Source of the DNA: Prosapia bicincta
Taxonomy: Eukaryota > Arthropoda > Insecta > Hemiptera > Cercopidae
DNA: 64,000 nt
Direction: 5' to 3'
Assembly (NCBI GenBank): GCA_036971475.1
Contig: JBAIZL010000001.1
Span: 105,528,850-105,592,849, forward strand
The translations under genes and the position numbers were made by a program. The notes beneath the pieces were generated by a model. That model was not told the origin of the DNA. It did not search any database and saw only the letters and a program-made list of their open reading frames with translations. Shown here one piece after another: positions 10,900-22,401 of this stretch; the first letter of the stretch is position 1, and every line of letters begins with the position of its first letter.

Positions 10900-11945
10900 A
10901 TGTGTTATACTCTTGAATTTTGTAGTCTATTATATTCGGTAAAAAACCTAATTAATCACTTTTACATTAATTTATGACTGTCCGAACTTTAATTTATTTT
11001 GTAAATCTGTAAAACGTTACTCATCGCTCCATAGCGATCTTCATCAGTCTAAATTTTCCTCTTGGAGTTGTTGTTAGGTTAAGCAGTGATGGTTATAAAG
11101 GTAGGTGTTTAATAGTGTCAAAGAGTAAGTGTGATTTGTATTGGGTTTGTTCATTTAATATGTTTGTATTTTGTTTTTGTGTGTTTGTAAATTTCTTATT
11201 TTTCCAGTGTGTTGAGATGTGGTCTTTTTTTGTTGATGTGTAAGATTTCTAGGTTATAGTTAATACTTGTGTATTTGTGGCCTGTTTCTGCGACCTGCTT
11301 GCCCAATATAGAATTTGTTGCAGTTTAATTTGTATATGTCTGCTGCTTGTAGTTTATCTTTGTTGTTGGTGTTATGTTGTATTTTGTAGTTTGTTATTAG
11401 TTTTAAATGCTATTTTGTATCTGGTTTTTTTAAATTTCTAGGCTATATTATTTGATGTTCTGTTTGGTATTGTGATGTATTTGTTTTCCCTCCTTCTAGT
11501 GTTGATTTTAGTTTTTTTTATATATTGTGCCATAGTTTGTCTATTATTGTGGTGATGTATCCATTTGTGTATGTTAAATTATTTTGGTATTTAATTCTTT
11601 GATTATGTTATCTGTGGTCATTGGTACTTCTATGAGTCTGTGGAGCATGGATCTAAAGACAGCATGTTTGTGTTAGATAGGGTGGTTTGAGGTGTTGTGG
11701 GTAAATGTGTCTGTCATTGTCGGTTTCCAGTAAACGTTAAGGCTGTGTTTCTGTGTGTGCTTTTTGTTATGGTGAGGTTAAGGAAGTTTAGGGATAGGTT
11801 GGTTTTAATCTCTGAAGTGAAGTGGAGTTTTGGGTGTATTTTATTAGTGAAGGTGAGGAGTTTTTCGCATTGCCGGGTGTTACATCTGTTATATCCATGA
11901 GAGACATGGTGCATAAAGTTGTGTTGAGAATGTGTTGTAATTTCT
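10900..11945 (-). mobile_element. Penelope-like element, type A copy 2, 5'-truncated
   Basis: The minus-strand order is an RT C-terminal fragment (RQCEKLLTFTNKIHPKLHF at 11714-11914), then GIY-YIG-region fragments near 11150-11300, then a hammerhead remnant near 11030-11055 in which CTGATGAAGATCGC survives but the 3' half is deleted. The type-A tail follows, with CTCTTGAATTTTGTAGTC at 10910-10930. The copy is interrupted by stops. It is nested beside the small palindrome at 10708 in the long first coding intron of the KIAA0319-like gene. Confidence 0.7.
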
Positions 11946-12743
11946 TAAATAAGTTTACAGTAAATATTCAATAGTGTCTGAATAAGAACATTTATATTAT
12001 AAATGTTTTATAAAATATGTTAGGGCAGCTATTAATAGTGTAAATTAACTTTATAATCCATTTATTCTTGAATTAATATGTGTATTTTTACTTCTTTTGG
12101 ATCTTTTTTAATATTGAATATTTAATGATTATAAAAAAATAAAAATTTCAACAACAATTTTGAGTAGTAATAGTCATATATTTAAAACTTTTTTTTAGAC
12201 ATCTACATAAATTATTCTAGATTAAAGAAATGTTTTGGATTATTAAAATAAAAATATTATTCATAACTGATTCTAGACCTTTACACAATCCCACTACCAA
12301 ACATTAAAATTATTTCTAAATGTAAATCAAACAAAAGACAATATAAATAATTTAAATACTGTCAGTGTGTAATACGAATACTCAACACAAAAACTGTCAC
12401 TGTATAAGAGAAATTAAAATTAAACTCTGTATAGTGCTGTATACATTAGTGTTATGGTTATCATAGCTAGTGTTACATAAATTATTTTAACAAAATAAAA
12501 TTATTAATAATACTGACATAATGAATTATTTATCATAACAGCAAAGAATATATCATAATATTTGCTATGAAATTGTGTCTGCATATGATATTAGGAAATA
12601 GAGCTTTTTTAAATTCTTATTCAACTATATATAGGCCTATATTAATAATAGAATATAATAAATAGGATGGCAATTAAAAAAAAATAATAATGAAATCAGG
12701 CAACAGTTATTGTTAAAATCCTAAACTATAGAAATTTGTATTA
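11946..12743. other. AT-rich intron, nothing recognised
   Basis: Very AT-rich, with no ORF or repeat pair seen by eye on either strand. Confidence 0.5.
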
Positions 12744-14640
12744 CAATAGAACTTGAATAACTTCAATGTGTTTAATTCATAATTGCCGTAATTCAAAGTT
12801 TTGGGTCGGTCCCTTGAATTTTATATGCTATCAATATAAAAAAATTATGAATAATTTGAGGTTCAACTTCTTTAATTCGTAGTTATTAGTTTGTATGTGG
12901 CTCGAATTGTAGTGGCACTATTGATTGCATTCCAAGATTTCTCTGCGTTCAGATTGAGATCACAGGATTTGGTGCGTAAGAGTTATCAGGAGAATCAGTT
13001 ATCCATCGATGCTCGCTCAGTCATCAGTTTGTTGTTGGGTAAGCAGTGACGGAAATTCTGCGTAAGGAGTGTCAAGTAAGCGATTGAGGCTCTGCTCAGT
13101 CACCTATTTGTTGTTATAATAGTGTGCCTCTGCTTGTGCTTTGGAAGTGGTTGTGTTGAGTGGTCGTCATGTCTTTGAATGAACCTCATGTTCCATACAA
13201 GACATTACGTTTAGTGAAAAGTCGCTGTTACTTGTGAGGTGGAAAACTGTCAAGAAGAAATTTGCCATTGCTAAAGAGTATGGGATAGCACCTACTACGT
13301 GTCTACATTTTTAAAAAATAAAGAAAAAATATTAGAAAGTGCTTTGAATGAAAATGGAAAGGACTGCAAAAGAGCCAAAGAACCAGATAACCCTGAAGTG
13401 CATGAATGTGTGCCAAAGTAATTCAAACAAGCTAGGGACAAAAACATTTCATTATTGCCCCATTGTTGGAACAAAGGCAGATGAGTTTGCTTTAAGTTTG
13501 GGGAAAAGTGGTTTCAAAGCCATTACCAGTTGGCTGGATGGTTTCAAAGGAAGAAACAACATTATATTTAAGTCTGTTTGTAGTGAAAGTACAAGTGTAA
13601 ATAAGGAAGCTGCAAATGTTTGGAAAGACGATGTTTTACAAATGATTAAAGAAACCCCAACAAAAGACATTTTTAATGTGGACAAAACGGGTTTGTTTTT
13701 TAAACATACCCCGGAAAAAATGTTAACTTTTAAAGGTAACTGCTGCAGTGAAGAAAAAACAGTAAGGTAAGAGTGACTTTATTGGTTGGGGCCAATATGG
13801 ATGGCACCGAAAAGTTGCCTTTACTGATCATAGGGAAATCTGATAATTCTAGATGTTTTAAAAACATAAAGTCCAAACGACTTGAATACAAAGTAAATAA
13901 AAATGCTTTAATGACAGCAGAACTGTTTAATGAGTGGCTATTAAAACTCTAACAAACGTTCTGTAAACAGAACAATCAGCCTGTTTGTTGACAACTGTAC
14001 TGCACATAACGCTATCCCACTTATGAACAATGTTAAGGTTATACATTATATGCTACTTCAGTTGTACAGCCAATGGATCAAGGCATTATAAAAAAGTTTA
14101 AGCATTTCTACAAGGGAATTATTGTCAAACACTCTTGACAGGTCCGTTGGAAAACAACAAAAAAAGTTTAAAAATTTATCTTCTTCAAGCAGCAAGAATC
14201 TGCCATAACCAATGGTCCAAAGTTACTGAAACAACAATAGCAAATTGTTTTAAGAAAGCTGGATTTGTTAAGAAATCTGACCATGTGAACTTTTAGTGGA
14301 AGATATTCCCCCTGCACCTATCAAATGGGAAGCCAATATGAATATCACTTTTAAAAAGTATGTTAATATAGACGAACAAATAGAGGTGTGTGGAGAACTT
14401 TCTGATCAAGACATTTAAGCAAAAGTGAAAAACAAAACAGTACTGAATGGTCAGATTTAGAAGAACATCAAGTTGAAATTGAAGAGTCCCCAATTCCTAC
14501 TATGTCAGAGACTCTTCATCATTTGCGTGAGTTTTGGCAGTACATCGAAGGACAAACCAATGTTAGTGACAGTGTTTCCATTCCTTAGATGCACTTTAGG
14601 ATTTTGCAAATGTCAAAAGAATTAATTGTGCAAGATAATC
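12744..14640 (+). pseudogene. Decayed Tigger/jerky-like (pogo superfamily) transposon
   Basis: A left end resembling Tigger termini (CAATAGAACTTGAATAACTT, 12746 on) is followed by a non-coding leader and then plus-strand fragments. These are an HTH region near 13220-13340 (KKKFAIAKEYGIAPTTLS-like), and then the 13348-13770 ORF with the CENP-B-like core (FALSLGKSGFKAITSWLDGF) and the first catalytic block as FNVDKTG. After the stop near 13768, further blocks follow in shifting frames: GANMDGTEKLPLLIIGKS, FNEWLLKL and VQPMDQGIIKKFK (about 14060-14100), the last holding the third catalytic Asp. At least three frameshifts or stops are visible. The canonical DETG motif is DKTG here. It sits in an intron of the KIAA0319-like gene. 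Confidence 0.75.
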
Positions 14641-14819
14641 GAACATTACAAAATATTTTGACAAACTTTAATTTTATACTGTAGATATCTATCCATAACT
14701 TATTGTATTTGTATGTATTGTATTCATGTAATTTTCTTGGTAATGTTGACTGGAGTAACTTTTAACCCATTGCGGTTTACAGAATAGGTCAGTTAGTTAT
14801 GACAATTTATTTGTAGAGA

Positions 14820-15040
14820 TTATAAAGACAATCCCAGCTAGTACTGAATGTCATCATGGTTTAATTGATTTGTTTGCTTCAAGAGAGTTTATTTTCTGAT
14901 ACATTACACACAAGACTAAACGTCTGAACTTTCTAAGGAATATTTATCATCTCTTGACACTTACAGTATAAAAAAAGAAAGATATTTAAGGCCCACTGAC
15001 ATTCTGTCAGATATCTAAAGATAATACAGTAGGTCCCATT
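14820..15040 (+). repeat. Repeat shared with the 56.4-57.6 kb elements
   Basis: The stretch TTGATTTGTTTGCTTCAAGA through GAAAGATATTTAAGGCCCAC closely matches 56500-56640, and in inverted form 57470-57600. It is probably a Tigger-derived non-autonomous element, because the copies at 56.4 kb carry CAGTARAR-type ends. Confidence 0.6.
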
Positions 15041-16749
15041 AGCAGTTTTTATGTCAGCTGGAGTGAGAAGCTCAGTAGGGCTATAGATTTTATTTAGAGT
15101 TGATCAGTAGTGTAAATATTTTTATAATTATTGTAAATATTGTATGAAATGAATAATAATAGTGGGAGCCTAGATTCTAAAGTAATCTTCAAACCGTAAG
15201 TAACTTTTAATTTCTTTTTACTAATTATGATTACACATAATAGTCAGTTAACAAATAATTAACTGAGGTAAAAAATAAAAAAATTGCACCCGGATAAAAA
15301 ATATAATATTTAGTGCTTTATAAGTGAGAATATTTTTGAAGTGGAATATAATTAAATTGGCACGAGAAATTAATTTGTACCCGCTAGTGACCGACACACA
15401 TGTAATTAGATCTACAATAGGTTACCTGCTAATAATTATAACTTTTATAATTCCACTATACTTAAGTTTATTGCTTATTAAAATCATAGTGTTTCACATG
15501 GACCAGTGACACGATACCTGGATACAGGCAAAACGGCAGTTGTAGACACACAAAAAAAGAGCTGGACTGTTATCACTGAAAGGGTATTTTCCAATTATGG
15601 ACTCTTTGTTCATAATTCGATCTTTTGGTTAAATCGTATGTTTCATTGGTCTATTCAGCTTAGAATTATCCAAGTTCTACTGTACATTATATTATAAACC
15701 TTTTTATAATAAAATTAAGAAATATTTTACTTATGAGCATTATATACAAAAGAATAGAAGCTTCATTAGTCCAAAACTTATATTCTTAAATTGTATATAG
15801 TTCCTAAGCTATAGAACTACAGGATAATTGTTAATGCATAAAATATTCACTCGTTGATTGAAATAAAAAAATATTAAAATACAAATAATAAAACTAAAAA
15901 GAAAAAAGTTGTATGAAAAAAACTGTATATAGGTCTGCTGCAGGCTGTTTTCTTACTAGTTTGAGTTTTCCAAAAAAATCATTTTCACCATAAAAATTAG
16001 CATTATAGTAGCACAATGTTATCCCACATTATTAAATAGGCTACCTATATTACTACATAGATACAAAGGTATTATAAAAAAGATTATAAAAGAGATGGAA
16101 TGTTAACTTGGCATGAAAAATAAACTATTAGTAAAGGTAAACCAATAGTTACTTAGGATTCATTGCGGTATATATATATGAATAAACTCCTAATTTATAA
16201 ATTGTCATAACCAATAAACATTATATGAATAAACCCCTAGTTTATAAATTGTCATAATCAATCAAAACAAACTTAAGATAACAATGAATTATAAATTAAG
16301 ATAGCAGTGAAGAAACTCTATATAATCAAGTTTTATATTACCTACTAAAAATTTTGGAATAATTACATATGAATTTTAAACTCATTACTTTTATGTACTG
16401 TCCAACATTACAACTGTCCAAAATATATAAAATTATTTTATTAAATTTTAACTTGATAAACGGTATTATTAAATATGTTGAAATCATGTTATCACATGTA
16501 ACGAAGGCGGACAGATTTGTTTCATCTTACTGGTACTTTTAATTGCTGTTATACATATTCATTCATCTTTTTGCCAACTATAATATTAGTGTTTGTAAAA
16601 TTATTAGTTTTTAAAATCTAATTTATCCTAACTGGATATTTTGTAGCTATATTTCATCATTATGCTATTTTATTATAATAAATATGTCAGTAATGTATAT
16701 GAAAAGAGAAATAGCTTATGCAAACAAAGTTGAATAGTATTAGGTCAAG
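15041..16749. other. Intron DNA, no supported gene
   Basis: Two plus-strand ORFs (15324-15509 and 15506-15697) overlap by ATGA but have no recognisable domain or exon signals. A local duplication is visible at about 16175-16260, where ATGAATAAACYCCTARTTTA recurs. Otherwise the region is AT-rich and unassigned. Confidence 0.45.
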
Positions 16750-17450
16750 TACAGTTGACCCTCGGTATTCACGGGTTCTGTATTTACGGTTGGGAAAATT
16801 ACAGGATATCCTGATAATATGTTATCGTATTTAAAAAAAAGACAAGAACAACAGTATAGTTACTGAGCAGGTTGTAGGATAATATGATCTTGTCATATTT
16901 ATTTTGTACACTATTGTATTCACTTATCACAAAGAAATCTGATTATTCTCCAAACATCCGTTATACTGTACACAACTAGGTTTCTACTCAAAAGATAGGC
17001 ATTCCTTATTTATAACAAGTGGCATTATTGTCACTGACAAAACTCCATACATAGGATTAGCATCACTTTTGTTACTGTTAATTTAATAGTTTTTGAAAAC
17101 CAAACACTGATAATTGTTTCCGGTGGCCATAACTAACTCAGATTAATTTTTTTCCGTCAGGTATTAAACAGGTATCACATTTGATTGTTGAGTTTGCTAG
17201 TTTTGGAAACATCACGTCTATTTGCGGAAGTGTTTAGTTCGGATTGAAGGTAAATGTAAATAAACAATAAAAATATGTATGTAATTATCTTGTACGTAAA
17301 TATACCATACTTTATTATAAGTGTACAATACAGCTGTAATAATTTTAATATATTTTATGTCGATTGTAAATCTCCCCATTCCATATGCATTGGGTGCAGT
17401 ATTTGGGGTTTCACTATTAGCTCTAAGTTTGGGGGACCCCTGCATAAAAC
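16750..17450. mobile_element. Possible Tigger-type terminus and non-autonomous element
   Basis: At 16752 the sequence CAGTTGACCCTCGGTATTCA looks like the terminal repeat of Tigger-type elements. The matching right end is not clear; a GGGGGACCCCTGC stretch near 17430-17442 may mark it. There is no coding content. The call is tentative and the right boundary is a guess. Confidence 0.3.
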
Positions 17451-17559
17451 ATAGTAATCACTGTATTACCAAAATAATTTTGCATTTGGACATCTCTAAT
17501 CTATATTTACTGCTCCCGATAAACTTTATCGTAAACATAATTGATACCATTAAATTTAC

Positions 17560-17826
17560 CTGGAAACATTGTTGTTTAAACATAAAAACTATGTTACATG
17601 AGACCTGTGAACAGCATTGTGCAACACAACTCTCAATATCATTAGAATCCACATTTTTTTTATAAATTCCAGCAGACACATTTCCACGAGGAGTAAAACC
17701 TACAAGAACCCTAGGTAGTATTTGAGGGCAATCTGTCCACTGTGTTAATTCTAAATCAAACTGGCTGGACACAACTGATAAAAATATGACCCTCCAACTT
17801 AGCATTAAATACCAGGTCTGCTCCAT
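17560..17826 (-). CDS. KIAA0319L: KIAA0319-like gene, first coding exon: signal peptide and MANSC-type domain
   Basis: The start codon at 17826-17824 is the first ATG after an acceptor-like GTGTGTTTTAG|G (17856-17854), implying a separate upstream non-coding exon and 28 nt of 5' UTR here. Residues 1-20 form a signal peptide with hydrophobic core WRVIFLSVVS. The mature part has TDC, then SCVAQCCSQVSC and KQQCFQ, which is the C-x3-CC-x4-C spacing of MANSC domains. It is completed by the cysteines of exon 2 across a phase-0 junction (donor TTCCAG|GTAAAT, 17560-17559). The MANSC domain is a seven-cysteine extracellular fold. The open frame continues past the donor to 17458, but that part reads into intron. 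Confidence 0.75.
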
Positions 17827-17973
17827 TTTATTGGCTTATTTATATTGTTACTACCTAAAACACACATAAATTATACTAAATATTTATACAGTAGAGTAAT
17901 GAACTTGAACTAATTAATAAGTTCAAATTCAATCTACAAATTAATGGTTCTACTGAATATAGATAAAACTATT

Positions 17974-19545
17974 TTAATTAATCACTTCAACATTAGTTTA
18001 TGACTACCCAAACTTTAAATTTTGTAAATTTGTAAAAACTCACTGAGACGGAATAATTTTGATCGCTATGTGGCGATGTTCATCAGTGTCTCCTGCTTGG
18101 AGTTGTTGGGTTAAGCGGTGACGGTTTTAAAGGCAGGTTTTCGATAGTATTAAAGAGTATGTGTGATTTTTATTTATTTTGTTCATTTAATATATTTATA
18201 CTTTGTGTTTTCGTGTGTCTGTAAATTTCATATTGTTCTAGCGTTGATATGTGGTCCTTTTTTGTTGATGTGTAAGATTTCTAAGTTATGGTAAATGCCT
18301 ATGTATTTGTGTCCTGTTTCTTTTATTTGATTGCAAAATGCTGAGTTGGTGTTGTTTGTGTTCCTCGACTCTTTGTTTAAAGCTGCGACCTGTTTCCCCT
18401 ATGTAGAATTTGTTGCATTTGTCTCAGATAAGTTTGTATATGCCTGGTGCTTGTAGTTTATCGTATTATAAATTGTTATTACTTTTGTATACTATATGTA
18501 TCCTGTTTTTTGAAATTTGTGGGATATTTTATTAGATGTTTTATTTGTTTTTCTCCCTGCCTGTGGTGTTAATTTTAGTGTTTTTTTGTATATTGTGTCA
18601 TAGTTTGTCTATTATTGTGGTGTTGTATCCATTTGTGTATGCTAAATATTTAATGGTGTCTAGTTTTTTGTTCATGTTTTCTGTGGTCATTGGAACTTCT
18701 TTCAGTCCATGGAGCATGGATCAGAAGGCAGCGTGTTTGTGTTTGGATATGGCGGTTTGAGGTGTTGTGGATAAGTGTGTCTGTCGTGGGTTTCCTGTAA
18801 ATGTTGAAGCTGTAAATGTTTTTGTGTGTGGTGTTTTGTAATAGTTAGGTCGAGAATGTTTAGGGATCGGTTGGTTTAAATCTCTGAGGTGAAGCGGAAT
18901 TTTGGGTATATTTTATTAGTGAAGGTAAGAGGTTTTTCGCATTGTCGGATGTTGCCGCTACATAGTGTTATGATATCATCAACATATCTTTGCTAGTAAA
19001 TGATTTTGTGTGAATGTGTATTGTTTTTGAGTATCTTGGTGTTTTCTATGTGTTATAGGAAAATTTCGCTTAGGGCACTGATGATAGGACTTCCCATGGG
19101 TAGGCCAACTGGTTGTGAATAGAAATTTGAGTTGTGGGTAAAATAGTTTTGTTTGGTGATGGTTTGGAGGATATTTAGGATTTTGGTAATGTGGGTTTTT
19201 AGTATTTTGTTCTGTATTAATTGGATCTCTAGGGTATTGAGAGTTCGGATACGGGTATGTACATATTTGTTACGTCGAGTGATAGTAGTGTTGAATTATG
19301 TGGTATGTTTATGTCTTTTATTTTATTTATGAGGTTTGTTCTGTTTTTTATCTGTGTTTCTGTGTTCAAGTAATTAGATTGTCTGATTATTTTGTCCATA
19401 TATTTTGCTAGTTTATGTGCACGGGCATTTTAGTAGGTGATAGGTCAAATGGGGACATTGGGCTTGTGAATTTTTGTGAGAGCGTTCAGGGTTGGTGCTT
19501 TAGAGTGGATTCATCGAAAGTAATGGACTACAAAATTCAAGAGTA
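17974..19545 (-). mobile_element. Penelope-like element, type A copy 3, the longest
   Basis: On the minus strand from 19500 leftward, frames give SLDVTNMYTRI (RT block A region), QPVGLPMGSPIISAL (about 19080-19130), RYVDDIITLC with the catalytic YVDD (about 18970-19000), then the RT C-terminal and GIY-YIG regions. A hammerhead motif (18045-18093) and the type-A tail (17985-18030) finish the element. Stop codons and shifts are present in every domain. The outer word GGACTACAAAATTCAAGAGT is also found at the right edge (19523 on). It lies just upstream of the first coding exon of the KIAA0319-like gene. Confidence 0.8.
18045..18093 (-). ncRNA. Hammerhead ribozyme motif, near-intact core (PLE type A)
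   Basis: On the minus strand, stem I 5' strand GAGAC is followed by A, the core CTGATGA (18086-18080), a stem II strand ATCGC, loop CACATA and GCGAT. The GAAA box has become AAAA, and the stem I 3' strand GTCTC sits at 18049-18045. Stem I pairs over five bases. The single G-to-A change in the GAAA box should impair cleavage. Confidence 0.65.
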
Positions 19546-19710
19546 AAAGTATTTCTCATTATTATAAATTTATTATAATAAATAACAAACTATTATCTAT
19601 TTTGTTATTACAAACTATTATTATAGTTTGTATAAATATACAAATTCTGATTTTGAAAAAATTTCTCAATGAAAAAAAAACAATTATGTTGATCTAGAAG
19701 TATTACGTTA

Positions 19711-19918
19711 ATGAATTTGTTGTCCATTACAATTGGTGAGACTACTATATTAGAAGTTAATTATGAATTTGTTGTCCATTACAATTGGTGAGACTACTAT
19801 ATTAGAAGTTAATTATGAATTTGTTGTCCATTACAATTGGTGAGACTACTATATTAGAAGTTAATTATGAATTTGTTGTCCATTACAATTGGTGAGACTA
19901 CTATATTAGAAGTTAATT
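19711..19918. repeat. Tandem repeat, 52-bp unit, four copies
   Basis: The word ATGAATTTGTTGTCCATTAC starts at 19711, 19763, 19815 and 19867, an exact 52-bp period, with units that look identical to each other. Near-identity means recent amplification. There is no spacer variation, so this is not a CRISPR-like array. Confidence 0.95.
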
Positions 19919-19929
19919 AATAACCTCCC

Positions 19930-20300
19930 AAACTTACAACTTAACTAAATTTATAAAAAACTTGGGTATAAATTTGTAACATATTAAGCAATCTTTATCA
20001 ATGTCTCGGTTGACCGTTGTTAATCATAAGATGTGTATTGTGTTTATTCAATTATTATTATGTTTTTATTTTGTGATTTGGTATATTTGTAAATTTTGTA
20101 TTGTTTTTTGACTGTTAGGATTTGATCATTTATTGCTTTGGAATTTTTAGGTTTATCCATAACATTTTGCATATTAGAATTAATCTTTTTTGCTTGTGTC
20201 TATTGTAGCTTGTTGTTAGTTTGAATTCAATCCTGTGTCTTGGTTTTTTTAAATTTTTGAGCGATTTTAAGATTTTCTTTATATATGTGACTATAATCTT
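19930..20300 (-). mobile_element. PLE type A fragment (GIY-YIG region), minus strand
   Basis: The tail words (TTGTAACATATTAAGC, ATGTCTCGGTTGACC) and the sequence order match a diverged type-A 3' region on the minus strand. Together with the plus-strand fragment at 20515-20865 it forms another outward-facing pair. Confidence 0.45.
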
Positions 20301-20514
20301 CCATTGAAAACTTAATTAAATTATAGGTTTGGCAAGTCTTTAATTTATAATGTTCAACAGGTAAACCAAATAAAATAAAGAGAATCTGTATAACTTTTAA
20401 AACCAGAAATGGCTCACAAAAGTGATTAACTAGAAATATAATTTGTAAATATCTGAAATTTGTTAATAAACTAACAAAATACACCCAAAACTCCAGTTCA
20501 CCTCAAAAATTGAA

Positions 20515-20865
20515 ACTAACCGATCCGTAAAATAAAGGACCTCATCTCAACACACTAGAACAGTATGAAATTTACAAACACACAGCACAAACCTACTAAA
20601 TAAACCGACGCAATACAAAACACATATACTCTCGAAATACAATCAAAAACCTGCCTTTAAAACTATAACCGCTTAACCCAACAACTTCAAGCGAAACATT
20701 TATACACTGATGAAGATCGCCACGATGAAGATTGAAAACATTGTATCTCGGTAAGTTTTACAAATTTACAAAAAAATTAAAGTTCGGATAGTCGTAAACT
20801 AATGTAAAGTTATTAATTAAGTTTCATCGAACATATTGGACTACAATATTCAAGAGTATTAAACC
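20515..20865 (+). mobile_element. PLE type A 3' end, plus strand
   Basis: The sequence runs plus-strand from the GIY-YIG end (CTCAACACACTAGAACAGTA at about 20545) through a hammerhead-like segment (20700-20752) to the tail AAGTTCGGATAGTCGTAAAC and the outer word GGACTACAATATTCAAGAGT (20839-20858). It is truncated at its 5' side. Its 3' end faces right while the copies at 17974-20300 face left. Confidence 0.7.
20700..20752 (+). ncRNA. Decayed hammerhead motif (PLE type A)
   Basis: CTGATGA (20707-20713) and GAAA (20734-20737) are both intact. The second strand of stem II is scrambled (CACGATGAAGATT in place of loop plus GCGATC), so the ribozyme is unlikely to fold. Confidence 0.5.
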
Positions 20866-20869
20866 ATAT

Positions 20870-22401
20870 TTTGTATATTATAGTTGTAAATTATGATTTA
20901 TTAGAAAACATTTAGAAAAGAAGTCATATTTTTTCTAGAAGAAAGTTTCAAAGCATAAAAGGCAAGTAGTAAAATAAAATCTTAATAAGATAGGAAAAAT
21001 TATTTTAAAAAATAACATTCATATTATTTATTTACGGCTTTGATTTGAGCTACAAGTTTACTTTTAAACACTTGGGTGTATATTAATAAGTGATACTTGC
21101 CTAAAGTAGCACTTACTTTTTATTTAATGAGGATGACTATTTCAAAATATATCTGTAAATCATACATGTCCATGTTTAAACAAAAATATGAATTAATCAT
21201 TCTATGAATTGAGACTAATTAATTTTAAATTATATGTGTGTGTAAAATGTTATTATTTAGAATTAACAAAAATGAAAGTCAGTCAAAATCATTTAAAATG
21301 TAAACATTTACAAAAATGTTTTCTCATGATTAATATTGACTAAACTACTAACTACTGGAATTTTTCAGCAGAAATTTGTTACTATTCTTAGTTCAGGATA
21401 TTGTTAAATGTAACTTTGAGATACAAAAAGGATTAGTTACTCTTTGAAGAAATGTTAAAGTTCTTAGTCATAAAAAATGTGAAGAATATATCAATCTTAA
21501 CAAAAACCAAAAAAATAAAATATATTTACTTCCATAAGTTTAATAACAACTTTATAACTCACTTCCAAAAGATCCAAACTTTTATACAGTAAAGTTAAAC
21601 AAAAATTATCACGAAATTTAACCACTGATAACTTTACTTCCTTGCAGAATTGCGTGGGAATGTTGATATGACAAACATTAGGGGAAAACAAGTAAATTAT
21701 TATCTTAGTGGTGTACAAAGTTTGAACTGCTCTGACATTGTTATATAAGTACTACTTCACAAATTCATATATGTACTGCTTCTAAACGAGTAGAACAGAA
21801 TTAAGGTTTAAAACGTTCTCTTATTTAAGACAGTGTCATGCAACTTTTGTTTACCTAATTTTACAATCAACACCTTTATTACTTTGTTTAATGGAATAAT
21901 TTAAATAACAGTTGTGCAACAGAGAAAACCCTAAAATATTTTTTAATTTCTACACATTACTACATTTTTCGACTTCTTTCTTACTGAATTGAAATAATTA
22001 TATTACAAATCAGAACTGTCTTATAACCTCATTTTTTATTCCGGAATAACAACTAAAAATTTATCTTTCAGCAGACTAAAACAACACGATTAAACAGAGT
22101 AACAGCTGTGCCCAGTCCGTTTGAAAATCAGATTCAAAAAGGAATATATTTTGTGACACAGATAAAATTTACAAAGATTGAATCCATAGTTTTGTTCCAC
22201 TCTGCTAACATTCAAGAAGGCATCATTATTTTTCTAATATTTAATCAAGTATAGATAGGCAAGATAATATCAGAAAACCATTATACAAAACAAAGCAATT
22301 TAAAAAAGTGCATAAAATGATTCTTCCGATGATGCGACCGTCCTAATTACATTAAAACAAGATTTTTACCAATTTAAGTTGGCAAAAAAACAGTAACTTA
22401 C
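20870..22401. other. AT-rich, upstream of the KIAA0319-like gene, nothing recognised
   Basis: No ORF above noise and no paired repeat. A piece near 21060-21160 (CACTTGGGTGTATATTAATA, TAGCACTTACTTTTTATTTA) resembles the 29.0 kb foldback family in decayed form. Confidence 0.4.

Larger units (their letters stand above)
2324..17854 (-). other. KIAA0319L: KIAA0319-like gene, 5' part (four coding exons), continues past left edge
   Basis: Four minus-strand exons join without breaking frame: 17826-17560 (ends phase 0), 10107-9950 (enters 0, leaves phase 2), 7232-7015 (enters 2, leaves 1) and 2403-2324 (enters 1, leaves 0). Together they encode 241 residues. All junctions use AG/GT with good context. 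The order is signal peptide, MANSC-type cysteine block, a linker with the ALCEP and VLVRPV words seen in KIAA0319-like proteins, an EGF-like domain, and a Ser/Thr-containing stretch. In this family PKD repeats, a transmembrane helix and a short cytoplasmic tail would follow; they must lie left of the window. The family is known as type I membrane glycoproteins linked to neuronal migration and trafficking. Introns are long (about 7.4, 2.7 and 4.6 kb) and full of transposons. The family call is from memory of the domain pattern, without a search. Confidence 0.7.

Noticed and set aside
15324..15697. Two overlapping plus-strand ORFs (ATGA overlap) suggesting a translationally coupled pair
   Set aside because: Operon-style coupling is not expected in this eukaryotic context. 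There is no domain, splice or promoter support, and the composition matches AT-rich background.
17218..17665. ORFs on both strands overlapping the first coding exon region
   Set aside because: The plus-strand 114-codon ORF is a shadow of the MANSC exon, and the minus-strand 75-codon ORF lies in the intron after the donor.
19711..19918. Short regular repeats considered as a CRISPR-like array
   Set aside because: The whole 52-bp unit repeats without variable spacers, and the genome is eukaryotic.
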